From Trifolium pratense (lineage: Eukaryota; Streptophyta; Magnoliopsida; Fabales; Fabaceae), in contig NC_060059.1 of assembly GCF_020283565.1 (NCBI RefSeq), positions 16,114,933-16,178,932 of the forward strand: a stretch of DNA of 64,000 bases. Direction: 5' to 3'. Below are positions 1-11,900 of the stretch, piece by piece (position 1 is the first letter of the stretch; every line of letters begins with the position of its first letter). The notes under the pieces are model-generated. The model had not been told where the DNA came from. It saw only the letters and a program-made list of their open reading frames with translations, and ran no database searches. The position numbers and the translations under genes were made by a program.

Positions 1-393
1 TTTAAATTTTGTTAATACTATATGTTAGTTTAATTTAATCTTTTTTTTTTTACTTTTTATATGTTTCGAATATAATTGGTAATTGTCATTCCAAAATATT
101 AATTTTCAATAATATTATATGTTATATTTTACATCAAACTTAATATTTATTTTGTCAAAAATGTCAAACTATTATTTTGTAACGTTTTTTATAATATTTA
201 TATTTATTAAAAAAAATTACAATTTATAATTTGGATATCCAAAAACCGATCCAAATTAAACCGCATAATATTGGATCGGATTGGATCGGATTTTTTTTAT
301 TTGTCATCCAAAACCGAACCAAACCGCAAATGAATTTATTTTTGGATCGGATGAGTTTTTGCCTCAAAACCGATCCAAACCAAACCGCGAGCA
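1..393. other. AT-rich flank with GGATCGG-type repeat
   Basis: No gene is seen. Positions 225-390 hold repeated short motifs of the GATCCAAA / TTGGATCGG type in both orientations. This looks like the end of a small dispersed repeat or MITE, but no clear termini or target duplication were found. The rest is AT-rich. Confidence 0.4.
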
Positions 394-719
394 CCCCTAT
401 CAACATATGCTATATTTCTCTACTAATTACTCACAGTCCCAAATCAAAGTGTATGCCTATTTAACGACAACCGGTAGAAAGAAAACTCACACAAATCAAA
501 AGGTTACCTTTGCAATGCAATTCTAAGAACCAACAATCTTCAGACCCACCATCACAACTTGCGTTCCAATTTTTTTTGTTAGCAGCGGAGACACAATGGT
601 ATACAAATCAGATAAAATGAATCAACAAAAACAAACACATTCCCAACTTTTTTTTTGGGAACCCAACAACGGAAGCTAGGAATCTTTTCAAGGAGGATCA
701 AACCATGCTCTAGATACCA

Positions 720-904
720 TGTTAACTACACAATTAATCAAAGAGAGAAATAGAAAAGGAGCAAAAGAGGCTAGGGTTTACATTGCACTAACTTGACATA
801 ATGAAAGTTACAAGTAAACATATATAGTAGAACTTAATGGACTATACTAACCTAAAAGCTTTAAAGGCCCAATAACATAAGCCCGTATTTATTATTATCT
901 AACA
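720..904 (-). repeat. LTR copy 1 of the tandem array
   Basis: 185 bp, TG...CA termini on the minus strand, flanked on the left by the PBS-like motif and on the right by the polypurine-like tract. It differs from the other copies at only a few positions by eye. Confidence 0.78.
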
Positions 905-2683
905 CCTACCCTCAAACTCACGATGCAACAACAAGAAGCATCGAGAGTTTGTCAAACAAAATGAAAAACATAATAATATAAACTCCTTAATGCTACCCCT
1001 CAAGCTAAAACTTACTGAGTTTTAAGCTTGTTACAAAATTATTCCAATAACTTATCAATCTAATCCAACTAATATCACAATTCATATCCAATAGAGAGCA
1101 ATCCAACAACCAATGAGACGAACCATTGTATAGAGGAGCATCAACAAAACCAAACCAAACAACAAACCAAACCAAATTGTTCCAATCCAAATTGAACCAA
1201 ATCAAACCATCCAATGTAGAGAGAATAACCAAACCAAATAGAGAGAGAAGCAACCAAGCAGAAGAACAAATATAGAGATGAGCAACCAAACAAAAGAACT
1301 AATAGGGCGAGAAGATCAATCAAACAGAAGAAAATTGGCAGAGAGCAGCAATTAGACATAAGAAAATCAACAAAGAGGAGTAATCATACAGAACTCAGAC
1401 CAAACAATCATCAGAGAGAAGCAAACATAAGAAATTATCGGAGGGAAACAATCAGACAAAAGAAATCATCAGATAGAACTAATAATACAGAAGAATAGAG
1501 AGAGAACCAAACAACCAAACAGAACCAATAGGGAGAGAAGCAATCAAAGTGAAGAAACCATTAGGGAGAAGTGCAATGCAATCAATCAGAACAATCAATA
1601 GCGAGAAGTGGTGCAATCATTCAAAAGAATCAATAGGGGGAGAAGTACAATCAATCAGAAGAATCAATAGAAAAGAAAATCAATCAAACAGAATACATCA
1701 AGTAGAGAGAGACAATCAATAAGAAGAATCAACAGACAGAAGCAATCAATCAGAAGAAGCCACTGGGAGAGAAACAAACCAAATAGAAGAATTCAACAGA
1801 GAGGAGGAATCAAACAAAAAGAAAGTCAATAGAGAGGAATAATCAAACAGAAGAATTGACACGAGATGGTCAATCAACCAGAGCCAAACCAAACAAACCA
1901 AATAGACCAATCTAAATGGTACCAAACAAAATCAAATCAAACAAATTCAAATTCAATCAAACTGCAAAATCAAACCAACTAATACCATAACAAAGAGCCA
2001 CAGAGAAGAAGACAATTATAGACACGAGTGGTGGCCAAAAATTTAAATCTTTCTTCAATGAGAACTTTTCACAAACACCTTAGAAGCACTATCTTAACTT
2101 ACCAAATTATCCAAAAGAAACACCATAAGATATTGCTTCACAAACAACTGATTCATTCATTTTCATTCCCAACAGCCATAAAGATATAAACTACCCAAAA
2201 TCATGAAAACATAACAAATGGGTTGCCTACTTTATCAACCAACCAATCAATCAACAATCTAGCTGAAGCAATTATCAAACACAGTGGAGAAAAAGAAACT
2301 CCAACACCTTACTAAAATTCTTCAAGACAAATTCAAAAGCTCCAACAAAGATACCATCAACATATGCTATATTTCTCTACTAATTACTCACAGTCCCAAA
2401 TCAAAGTGTATGCCTATTTAACGACAACCGGTAGAAAGAAAACTCACACAAATCAAAAGGTTACCTTTGCAATGCAATTCTAAGAACCAACAATCTTCAG
2501 ACCCACCATCACAACTTGCGTTCCAATTTTTTTTGTTAGCAGCGGAGACACAATGGTATACAAATCAGATAAAATGAATCAACAAAAACAAAAACAAACA
2601 CATTCCCAACTTTTTTTTTTGGGAACCCAACAACGGAAGCTAGGAATCTTTTCAAGGAGGATCAAACCATGCTCTAGATACCA

Positions 2684-2868
2684 TGTTAACTACACAATTA
2701 ATCAAAGAGAGAATTAGAAAAGGAGCAAAAGAGGCTAGGGTTTACATTGCACTAACTTGACATAATGAAAGTTACAAGTAAACATATATAGTAGAACTTA
2801 ATGGACTATACTAACCTAAAAGCTTTAAAGGCCCAATAACATAAGCCCATATTTATTATTATCTAACA
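2684..2868 (-). repeat. LTR copy 2 of the tandem array
   Basis: 185 bp, shared between two adjacent internal regions. It has GAATTAG where the other copies have GAAATAG, and CCCAT where they have CCCGT. Confidence 0.78.
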
Positions 2869-4647
2869 CCTACCCTCAAACTCACGATGCAACAACAAGA
2901 AGCATCGAGAGTTTGTCAAACAAAATGAAAAACATAATAATATAAACTCCTTAATGCTACCCCTCAAGCTAAAACTTACTGAGTTTTAAGCTTGTTACAA
3001 AATTATTCCAATAACTTATCAATCTAATCCAACTAATATCACAATTCATATCCAATAGAGAGCAATCCAACAACCAATGAGACGAACCATTGTATAGAGG
3101 AGCATCAACAAAACCAAACCAAACAACAAACCAAACCAAATTGTTCCAATCCAAATTGATCCAAATCAAACCATCCAATGTAGAGAGAATAACCAAACCA
3201 AATAGAGAGAGAAGCAACCAAGCAGAAGAACAAATAGAGAGATGAGCAACCAAACAAAAGAACTAATAGGGCGAGAAGATCAATCAAACAGAAGAAAATT
3301 GGCAGAGAGCAGCAATTAGACATAAGAAAATCAACAAAGAGGAGTAATCATACAGAACTCAGACCAAACAATCATCAGAGAGAAGCAAACATAAGAAATT
3401 ATCGGAGGGAAACAATCAGACAAAAGAAATCATCAGATAGAACTAATAATACAGAAGAATAGAGAGAGAACCAAACAACCAAACAGAACCAATAGGGAGA
3501 GAAGCAATCAAAGTGAAGAAACCATTAGGGAGAAGTGCAATGCAATCAATCAGAACAATCAATAGCGAGAAGTGGTGCAATCATTCAAAAGAATCAATAG
3601 GGGGAGAAGTACAATCAATCAGAAGAATCAATAGAAAAGAAAATCAATCAAACAGAATACATCAAGTAGAGAGAGACAATCAATAAGAAGAATCAACAGA
3701 CAGAAGCAATCAATCAGAAGAAGCCACTGGGAGAGAAACAAACCAAATAGAAGAATTCAACAGAGAGGAGGAATCAAACAAAAAGAAAGTCAATAGAGAG
3801 GAATAATCAAACAGAAGAATTGACACGAGATGGTCAATCAACCAGAGCCAAACCAAACAAACCAAATAGACCAATCTAAATGGAACCAAACAAAATCAAA
3901 TCAAACAAATTCAAATTCAACCAAACTGCAAAATCAAACCAACTAATACCATAACAAAGAGCCACAGAGAAGAAGACAATTATAGACACGAGTGGTGGCC
4001 AAAAATTTAAATCTTTCTTCAATGAGAACTTTTCACAAACACCTTAGAAGCACTATCTTAACTTACCAAATTATCCAAAAGAAACACCATAAGATATTGC
4101 TTCACAAACAACTGATTCATTCATTTTCATTCCCAACAGCCATAAAGATATAAACTACCCAAAATCATGAAAACATAACAAATGGGTTGCCTACTTTATC
4201 AACCAACCAACCAATCAACAATCTAGCTTAAGCAATTATCAAACACAGTGGAGAAAAAGAAACTCCAACACCTTACTAAAATTCTTCAAGACAAATTCAA
4301 AAGCTCCAACAAAGATACCATCAACATATGCTATATTTCTCTACTAATTACTCACAGTCCCAAATCAAAGTGTATGCCTATTTAACGACAACCGGTAGAA
4401 AGAAAACTCACACAAATCAAAAGGTTACCTTTGCAATGCAATTCTAAGAACCAACAATCTTCAGACCCACCATCACAACTTGCGTTCCAATTTTTTTTTG
4501 TTAGCAGCGGAGACACAATGGTATACAAATCAGATAAAATGAATCAACAAAGACAAAAACAAACACATTCCCAACTTTTTTTTTGGGAACCCAACAACGG
4601 AAGCTAGGAATCTTTTCAAGGAGGATCAAACCATGCTCTAGATACCA

Positions 4648-4832
4648 TGTTAACTACACAATTAATCAAAGAGAGAAATAGAAAAGGAGCAAAAGAGGCT
4701 AGGGTTTACATTGCACTAACTTGACATAATGAAAGTTACAAGTAAACATATATAGTAGAACTTAATGGACTATACTAACCTAAAAGCTTTAAAGGCCCAA
4801 TAACATAAGCCCGTATTTATTATTATCTAACA
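4648..4832 (-). repeat. LTR copy 3, outer 5' LTR of the tandem array
   Basis: 185 bp. Its last base (4832) is followed directly by GTCTGCTG, which is NOC4 exon 7 sequence. This marks a real retrotransposon insertion end, with GTCTG the likely target duplication. The left partner of that duplication is lost. Confidence 0.8.
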
Positions 4833-6107
4833 GTCTGCTGGCAGACTTGCGAAAAAGATGAAGTTAAAATTTACTAAAGCTTGCATATCTTAGATTGACA
4901 CTTCCACTAGATGTGTACAAAGAGGTAATTTGCAAGTGCATGCATGTGAAATTTCAATATGGTTGCTGGTTGCCTTTATATTCTGGAAATTGAAGCGGAT
5001 GTTTTCATTAATATATAGGATATAATGTCTACTATTGTATGGCACAGCGTACTATGGTAATATTTTACAGATATGCTCTTTCTTGAGAATGCAAGTTGAA
5101 ATTTATTAAAATATGGACTGTGTATAGCATTTGTTTGGTATGATATGTTGTGTTCATTTCTTATTTTACTTATAGGCCACCTTGTTTTCATTTTGTTTAC
5201 TAACCGATCTTTGAAAATAAGAAATCAAGTTCAATCAATGTGGTATTTTCATAATTAAAAGTGTAAATGGAAGTAGAAAACATTTTCCCAAGTAACTTCC
5301 ACTTTGTATACAACTATACAAGTGTGTGGACATTTGTTTGCTATTAATGCTCCTGTCTTGGCAGGGTTCAATGAAAGGCCAAACTCAGATCCATTGTCGG
5401 TCAATAAGTAGGAAGGGACAAACTCAAACCCATTATCTATAGTAGGAAGCCTTGTCTTTCATTTGCTAGACTTTTTATTTCTTGACTCGAACGTATGTAT
5501 AGAAAAGTTTCAGAGAATAATTTCATTATATTTTATTCATAGAGTAATACAACATATATACACAAGAGTCCCTATAATTCCTCTTCTATTAAGGGAATGA
5601 CAGCTGCCAATTAACATTACCCTGTACAATTGACTAATTTACAGCTAACATAATATTTCAATGCCTAATTTAGTTAACAGAATATTTGACTTATCTTAAC
5701 AGTATGACCTAGTCACACAATAACAACTCCAACCGTTCCACCAAGGCTCTCCCATTCATATTTTTTGTTTTAAAAATACACTATCGATAAACATGGCAAT
5801 AAGTTTATTTCTTTAACCACTAGAAGTTGTGCTTTCAAACTGAATATTAGTGTCTTTTCTAGAGGTTGATGTGTTCTTAATGCCCCTCCAATTCTTTTTA
5901 CTGTCATCTTAATCATGAGTCCCTACCAGCTTGAAGACGTAACCACCTGTTCATCATCCTTTCTTGCTTTGGATAGAAGATATTTTGTTTTCCCTTAAAG
6001 GGTGTGTTTGGTTCTATGCAGGGGAGCGAAGAAATTCGGAATTTGTGTTGTGTTTGGATCACCAAGAGGAGGAGAGGGTTTTAATGGAGGGGAAAACATA
6101 TTTTTAG
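4833..6107 (+). pseudogene. Duplicated fragment of NOC4 exon 7 and intron 7
   Basis: Positions 4833-5497 and 5707-6107 closely match 11811-12877, which is exon 7 plus the start of intron 7 of the NOC4 gene. The exon part has lost 5 bases (AAGCTTGGATTGCAT became AAGCTTGCAT), which breaks the frame, and it carries other substitutions. A 204-bp insertion (5498-5701) is absent from the intact gene. The copy ends inside the repeat that starts near 12776 in the parent. No other NOC4 exon lies nearby, so it cannot make a protein. Confidence 0.88.
5498..5701. mobile_element. 204-bp insertion with GTATG target duplication
   Basis: Comparison with the parent locus near 12480 gives exact borders. The insertion is flanked by GTATG at 5493-5497 and again at 5702-5706, while the parent has a single GTATG. 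The inserted sequence ends in TTAACA and, counting the flanking TG, starts TGTATAG, so a solo LTR of a copia-like element is likely. Confidence 0.65.
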
Positions 6108-7240
6108 ACATAGTTGAGTTGATAGAATAGTCACAATCCTCGTGGATCGATATTTTAAATACTACTTGACGATAATTGTATATTTGCAATTAGTCTATCA
6201 GCTTCCAAGAAAGAAACAGACCTATCATACCAATGTTGGGATTGCATCGTGCCACAATGAGAAGGCAACTTGGCCGCCAAGGTAGAAACAGACCATCGTA
6301 CCAACGTTGGTATTATCGTGGTACGATGATACCAACGTTGGGACAATCGTGGCCACGATGGGATACAATAGATACGATGGAATAGCCCAAAAACGTCAAA
6401 ATACTATAAATAGAGCTCTCATCCTTCACAATTATTCATTCAGAAGTTCAGTGAACTATAAGCTCTCTAAGGAGCAAAGGAGGAGGAGCCAGGAGGGCTA
6501 AGGAGCTCTCAACTCTCCCCCACCATCGGGAGACGAAACTTCCACGCAAGGAATCGAGGTTATTTTAATGCATGTTTTCTTTATTGTTCAATATGCTTAA
6601 TAGTAGCTAAGTTCCTTTAGGTTAGGTTGAGTAGATGAACTTCCCTAGAACTACTTGATCCATGTAATTGGTTATTATATTATTGCAATTTCGTCTTTAT
6701 TAATTATTTAATTATCATCCATGTTTAATGCTTTTCATTAGTATACGTATTAGTGAAATTGTTCTAGATATCGATTGTTTTTGGGAGATTCTTTTGATAT
6801 TCGAATTGATGATAATTATTCAACAGGGTTATTGTAGGGATACGTAACTTGCGGGCTATTTTAGGGATCCGTAGTTTTGCGGTTGTGACTTTTTGAATTA
6901 ACGTTCTATAGGGTAATAAAACACATGAGTGATCATTACTACATAACAGTTAATTCGTCGTGATGAACAAGACTTAATTTGAATTGTGAAATATAATAAC
7001 ATGTTACCAAGTAGGGAAAGGGAAGGGATTCGAAAGCACTTAATCTACTTTTATCATCTTAAACTCTTTCTTTTATCTTTAGTCTTATATTATCTAATTC
7101 TGTCTCAAAACAATTTTCAAACAAATAAAGCGAAAGCAAAACTATCATAATTCCTAAACGAAACTAGTCGCTTTGACGCAATCCTTGTGGAGACGATAAC
7201 TACTTTATTACTTGAACGATTTTGTACACTTGCAAAAAAC
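6108..7240 (+). mobile_element. LTR-like retrotransposon remnant
   Basis: No gene is seen. A TATA box (CTATAAATAGAGC near 6404) is followed by GC-richer leader-like sequence. A tract near 7180-7240 (AATCCTTGTGGAGACGAT) is typical of the 3' part of plant Ty3/gypsy LTRs, and a shorter similar tract occurs at 6134-6190. Imperfect palindromes built on ACCAACGTTGG lie at 6230-6350. Borders and target duplications were not resolved. Confidence 0.4.
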
Positions 7241-7669
7241 CATCACCATGTACCCTTGGGTTCAAGTACATGTTCAATCCATTCTCACTATCAATTGTGC
7301 TAGTCGGAAAAGATGAAACTATATTTTTTTTCTTTTTTGAATTAAATGATGAATATGATGAATTTTTATGAATTAGTTCATGAACAAGACCTTTTTGGCT
7401 TATGGAGGTAACTTAAGTCATCAAATCATAAATGTTGGTCCACCTTATACATTTGAGGCTAGAAAATAGTGGAAAAGACCTTTTTGACTTATGGAGATAA
7501 ACTTAAGTGATCAAGTCGTAATGCTTATTAATCAACGGAACAAAACGCCTACAAATTAATTAAGGGACCAAACAGTAATTAACCCAATTTATATTTTTAT
7601 ATTTGTAAATTCTCTTAGAAATCATATATGGACGATTTTAATTTTAATATTGTATTTTTATTGATTTTT

Positions 7670-7780
7670 TTGGGTTACCATAATATCGATGACTAATCTC
7701 CGTCAAAGAATCCGTGGGGCACACAAGATTTGTTTTTCTCTCCAATTGATTTTTTCCTATATGCACGAGTCATGATATCT
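7670..7780 (-). mobile_element. SINE fragment (family shared with 49897 and 53410)
   Basis: The sequence GATGACTAATCTCCGTC...GGGGCACACAAG recurs in related form at 49930-49990 and 53440-53500. The fuller copy at 53410-53590 shows tRNA-like A and B boxes on the minus strand. This copy keeps only the tail half. Confidence 0.5.
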
Positions 7781-8108
7781 TTTTTTTTTTTGAACCAAAA
7801 AAATACTTTGATTAATTCAAAAACCATAGGTACAAGGTGATCGCTAGGATCCAGCCCAAAGTATCAAAAAACAACAAACATAGCCATAAAAAGCCTATTT
7901 ACATCATGAGATTAGCTAGGTGCTTAAGGAGATTATCATTTGAACCAATTCATTGTTGGTATATTTATATTAATTTTTATTACTCCGTATGTTATTTTAG
8001 TAGAGATGCACAAGTCAAAAGTCTAATAAGATTAAAATATTATCTTATCACTGAGTTTATGCTGAACTTGAAATATTTTGAAATTTTTTCGAGACACATT
8101 AAGATGAT
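7781..8108. other. Gene-free AT-rich stretch
   Basis: A poly-T tract near 7780-7792 followed by GAACC... may be the reversed tail of a retroposon. Nothing else is recognisable; the 126-residue open frame from 7837 lacks any familiar motif and is probably chance. Confidence 0.35.
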
Positions 8109-8806
8109 TTCTCTCCCGACCCCCCGCCTTTTTTTTATACCTCCCAAAAATCTTGCCCCTTGCGGTTTGAAAAATTTTTGCCAACAAACTTCGATTTTTA
8201 CGAACCAAAGTTTTTAAACATGGAAAAAAAATTCGGTTTATATAAACCGAAATAACATAAAGTTACCCCCAAAAAGAAGAAAGATTTATGTGAAAATTCG
8301 TGTAGAGCTACCTGTGGTAAATTTAGCATATCTCTCTGAATATAAGTCGTATTATAATGATTTTTAATCTAGGGTAAAGAAGACAAAATTTACTACACTA
8401 TTGACACCAGAATTGTTAAATTTCATTAAGTATTGTATGAGAAAATCTACCTACAAGTTTGAGAAAAGTTTATGCTCTGTTTCTGTACCAGTACCCATTA
8501 TTTGGTCAAAATGAACCAATTGGATAGTTAAACCTAAAAAAAAATAAATTATATTTGTATTCTTGACACCCTAAGCTTTCCAACGAGTGGTCGTTTACTC
8601 AAATCGGACATCGTTTAGTATTTTAAATAAATTGTGGAAGTTGAGGGTCTCATGCAAAATTTATGCAGGAAATCTGGAATAAAATTTGGAACACAATATT
8701 TCGGTTTATATTAACCAAAATTTTTTAGTATGACAAAAAAATTCGTATAAACCGCAAAAACGGAAATTCAGGGGTAGAAAAGAAATGTGGGGGGCCGGGA
8801 GAGAAA
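8109..8806. mobile_element. Terminal-inverted-repeat element upstream of NOC4
   Basis: The left end TTCTCTCCCGACCCCCC and the right end GGGGGGCCGGGAGAGAAA are inverted repeats that continue imperfectly inward. Inner segments also carry TTCGGTTTATA motifs, including a perfect local palindrome near 8231-8250. The element is about 700 bp with no coding capacity. No clear target duplication was found, so its superfamily is open. Its right end lies about 160 bp before the NOC4 start codon, so it forms part of the upstream region. Confidence 0.55.
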
Positions 8807-8820
8807 ACATGCACATTAAT

Positions 8821-8901
8821 ATGGGCTTGAAACAGACTTGACCCAAGAAGCAACCCAGGCCCAAACAAAAAAACTCTTGTCCTTTTTCCGTTCTAAACCC
8901 T
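8821..8901 (+). promoter_or_regulatory. Telo-box plus site II motifs of the NOC4 promoter
   Basis: A telo-box core AAACCCT is at 8895-8901, 63 bp before the ATG. Site II (TGGGCY) matches are at 8822-8827 (TGGGCT) and 8858-8863 (GGCCCA, reverse strand). In plants this pairing is typical of ribosomal-protein and ribosome-biogenesis genes and is bound by TCP and telo-box factors. That fits the gene downstream. Confidence 0.6.
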
Positions 8902-8963
8902 GATGAATGAAAGATAGCTAGCGCTAACCTTCATTGTTGCATAGTTAAAAAAGTGAACAAACC

Positions 8964-11900
8964 ATGGCAACTCCATCGAAGAGGAACAAGAAGAACAAAA
9001 CCACAAAGCAATACGGCATCGAAGAACTGAAAACCCTAGGAAACGAATTACTCTCATCAACATCAAAAATCAACAACCTCCCTATTCTTCTCACCGTTGT
9101 TTCACCTTCTTCTCCACCTCACCATATCCTCGAATCGCTTCTCTCTCTTCATGCTTTCTTCCTTACTGAACTCCCTCAACTTCCTTCCTCAACCGCCACT
9201 GCCTCCGCCTCCGACGACGGTGACCAATCCAAATTCATTTACCTCACTTGGCTCCGTTCCAAGTTCGATGAGTTTCTTAAGTCGCTTATCGATGTTCTTG
9301 TATCGGATAAATCTGATGAAACTCTTAAGGAAGTTGTGTTGGATACTTTGATGGAGTTTGTTAAGGTTGCTAATGGTGGAACTTTTCATTCTTCTTTATA
9401 TAATAGAATTCTTCGTAGCATTGTAAGTTATTTTATTCTAATTCTAATTGTAATCTTACTTTTTTTAATTTATTTTTGTGCTCTAGTTTGATTAATGTTG
9501 ATTTCTATTGTTGTTTAATTTGTTTGGTTTATTATTGGCTGGCTTTTTGCAGATTCACTCTACTGGTCCTGCTGAATTTTTGATTGATTTACTAACATCA
9601 AAGTATTTCAAGTATATCGATGTCCGGTATGATTATTATGCTTCCTTGGGGTTTTTCCATGTTAACTTTGCATTTGTCTTGTATGATTTGTTAACTATCA
9701 AGAAGCACATATACTCCTCGGATTAGGCGTGTTCAGGTGTCTGACACGCCACCAAAACATACGATTACATTGAATTATATTATTATTTTTTTTTTTCAAC
9801 TTATTTTCGGTGTTGGTGTCCATGTCTATGTTAGTGTTTCATAGGACGGACTCCCTTTTATAGTAGGGAAGTTCTTATCATAAATTTGAGTTTGATTGGA
9901 TTATTTCTGCTAGCATATACACTTGTGAGACTATTTGAGAGAGCTTATAGAAACAACATGTGATATGTCCATGAACTGGTTTTGGTTTATTTCCATAAGC
10001 TCCCCATGATAGCTTATAAAACCAGCTTTTAACTTATATAAAAGACGTTTGCCATTGTTTTTATCTTTTTTAATCAAATTTTTAATATAAATGACATACT
10101 TATATGATAAATTGTTTATCCAACCAGGGCCTTTGTTGGTCCGCGATTCAGTGATTTGATTTCCCTACTTCACTCTTGTTTTGTGTGGGTTTATGATAAA
10201 CCGTTTCTTTTTTACTGAATCATTTTGTTACTTGGTGCAGTTATTTTACATTCATAAGCCTAGAAAAGCTCGCTAGAAATTTGGAAGGAAAAGATGTTTC
10301 AGGTGATTATCTTCCTTAGCTTGCTTTTCTTAATCTTCCATTTTTTCACATGCAAATATTTGGGTATTCTCATTGGATAACTCATTTTCTTATCCTTGTT
10401 AGATGATAAAACTGCAAGTGCAGATGGCACCGATGAAAGTCAATTGTGCTCAAAGTAAGACCTATAGCCACTGGTTACTTCTATTCTTTACTCTCAGATT
10501 ATGGTTGTTGGTTTTAAATGATCAATATCTTGTTTATTTTACACAAAAAATGACATGCCATGTCATGCAATATGCTATAAGCGATATATTTTGCTTATAA
10601 ACTCATCGTATAATGCAAGAAAACAGTTCTAATATTTCTGCCAGGCAGACTTGGTCCTTGTTTTGAAACTAGATGTATAATTTAGTGAAAATGTATTTAT
10701 TAAGTTCTATTGATAACTTGAACATGTACTTTTTGCAGTATTGAGAGCGTCATCCACAATATGTACTACACCATATCACATGTTCCCCCTCCTGAAAAAT
10801 CAGATGACACATCTGATTTTGAAATGTGGAGTGTATCAGGTGACTGCTTACAAATTTATATTTCATAATGAAAACCTTGTCTCTAGACATATATTCATGC
10901 ATGTAATCCACTATTTAGCTCTACTTTTCTTTTACTTTTTCTTTAGGAATTTGCGCAAAATACTACTTTTTAGATTAAGTTAGAAGTATGTTTAGAATCA
11001 ATAAAGCCTTATGGCTTTCATTGATCCAAATATATAGCTGAACTGCATCCCTCCGCCTGCCTTTGAATCCACAAGAACCGGCGGAGGACCAATAAATCAC
11101 CCGACCTCAAACATCTGTAACAGTTACAATGGTATTGTTGAAATGAAACTAGCTTGAACATAAATAACTCCCTTTGGTATTTTACGAGGATGCTTATGGA
11201 ACCAATACATCCATTTTTACATGAACCAATTTTTGGTATAGATTTTTCCATTTTTTTATTATTTTTAAAAATATAAGTCCGAAATATATGGATATATCCT
11301 TTGCTTAGTTTCTTTCTTTTTTCTTTATTAGTGTAGCTCCAATAATTAGACAATTCATTATCATTATAGGAGATTTTATCTCTTGTGAAGAGATCCATTT
11401 TCCCCCATTATTTTCAGAAAAGTAGATAAATCACGTGGATACATGAAAGATATTCGTTCTTTTCCTTCACTTTGACATATATTAGTGGGATTAGGCTTGG
11501 TTATTCTTGTTGTAAGAAAAAATTGATGTGTACATTTATATTTTTGTAATTTGGTTAATTTTCCAAAGAAAGTGATCATAAAATGCTTTCTGTAGATGCG
11601 GATGATAAGCAGCTGAAGTCCAAGAAGCGTAACAATAATGTAAGTATTATTGAGGATCTTTTATCCTTGGATTTCATTGTGATTTTCTTCTCTGTTTAAA
11701 TGAATCTGTCCTGTACTAAAACATGTTTTCATTTCAGAACTGCAGTAGTTATTTGTCTACATCATCACTTTTACATATCCATTATCTTAATTCTTATGCA
11801 TGTAGGTATTGTCTGCTGCCAGACTTGCGAAAAAGATGAAGTTAAAATTTACTAAAGCTTGGATTGCATATCTTAGATTGCCACTTCCGCTAGATGTGTA

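Larger units (their letters stand above)
394..4832 (-). mobile_element. Tandem array of a non-autonomous LTR retrotransposon (3 LTRs, 2 full internal regions)
   Basis: Three almost identical 185-bp LTRs lie at 720-904, 2684-2868 and 4648-4832. Read on the minus strand each begins TGTTAGATAATAA and ends GTTAACA. Next to each LTR end is a primer-binding-like TGGTATCTAGAGC (minus strand), and a purine-rich GAGTTTGAGGGTAGG precedes the next LTR. LTR starts are spaced exactly 1964 bp twice. Internal regions 905-2683 and 2869-4647 are very rich in A and G and show no gag-pol homology; short reading frames in them are not convincing. A truncated 326-bp internal piece (394-719) lies on the left. The order LTR-internal-LTR-internal-LTR is what unequal recombination between copies yields. 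The right end abuts NOC4-derived sequence at 4833. Confidence 0.82.

Noticed and set aside
1005..1359. Minus-strand open frames in the LTR array (also 2969-3323)
   Set aside because: They are hydrophobic translations of a purine-rich non-coding interior, repeated with the array and unlike gag or pol.
11018..11398. Minus-strand 126-residue frame in NOC4 intron 5
   Set aside because: Low-complexity Lys/Tyr/Ile composition from AT-rich intron DNA; no family resemblance.
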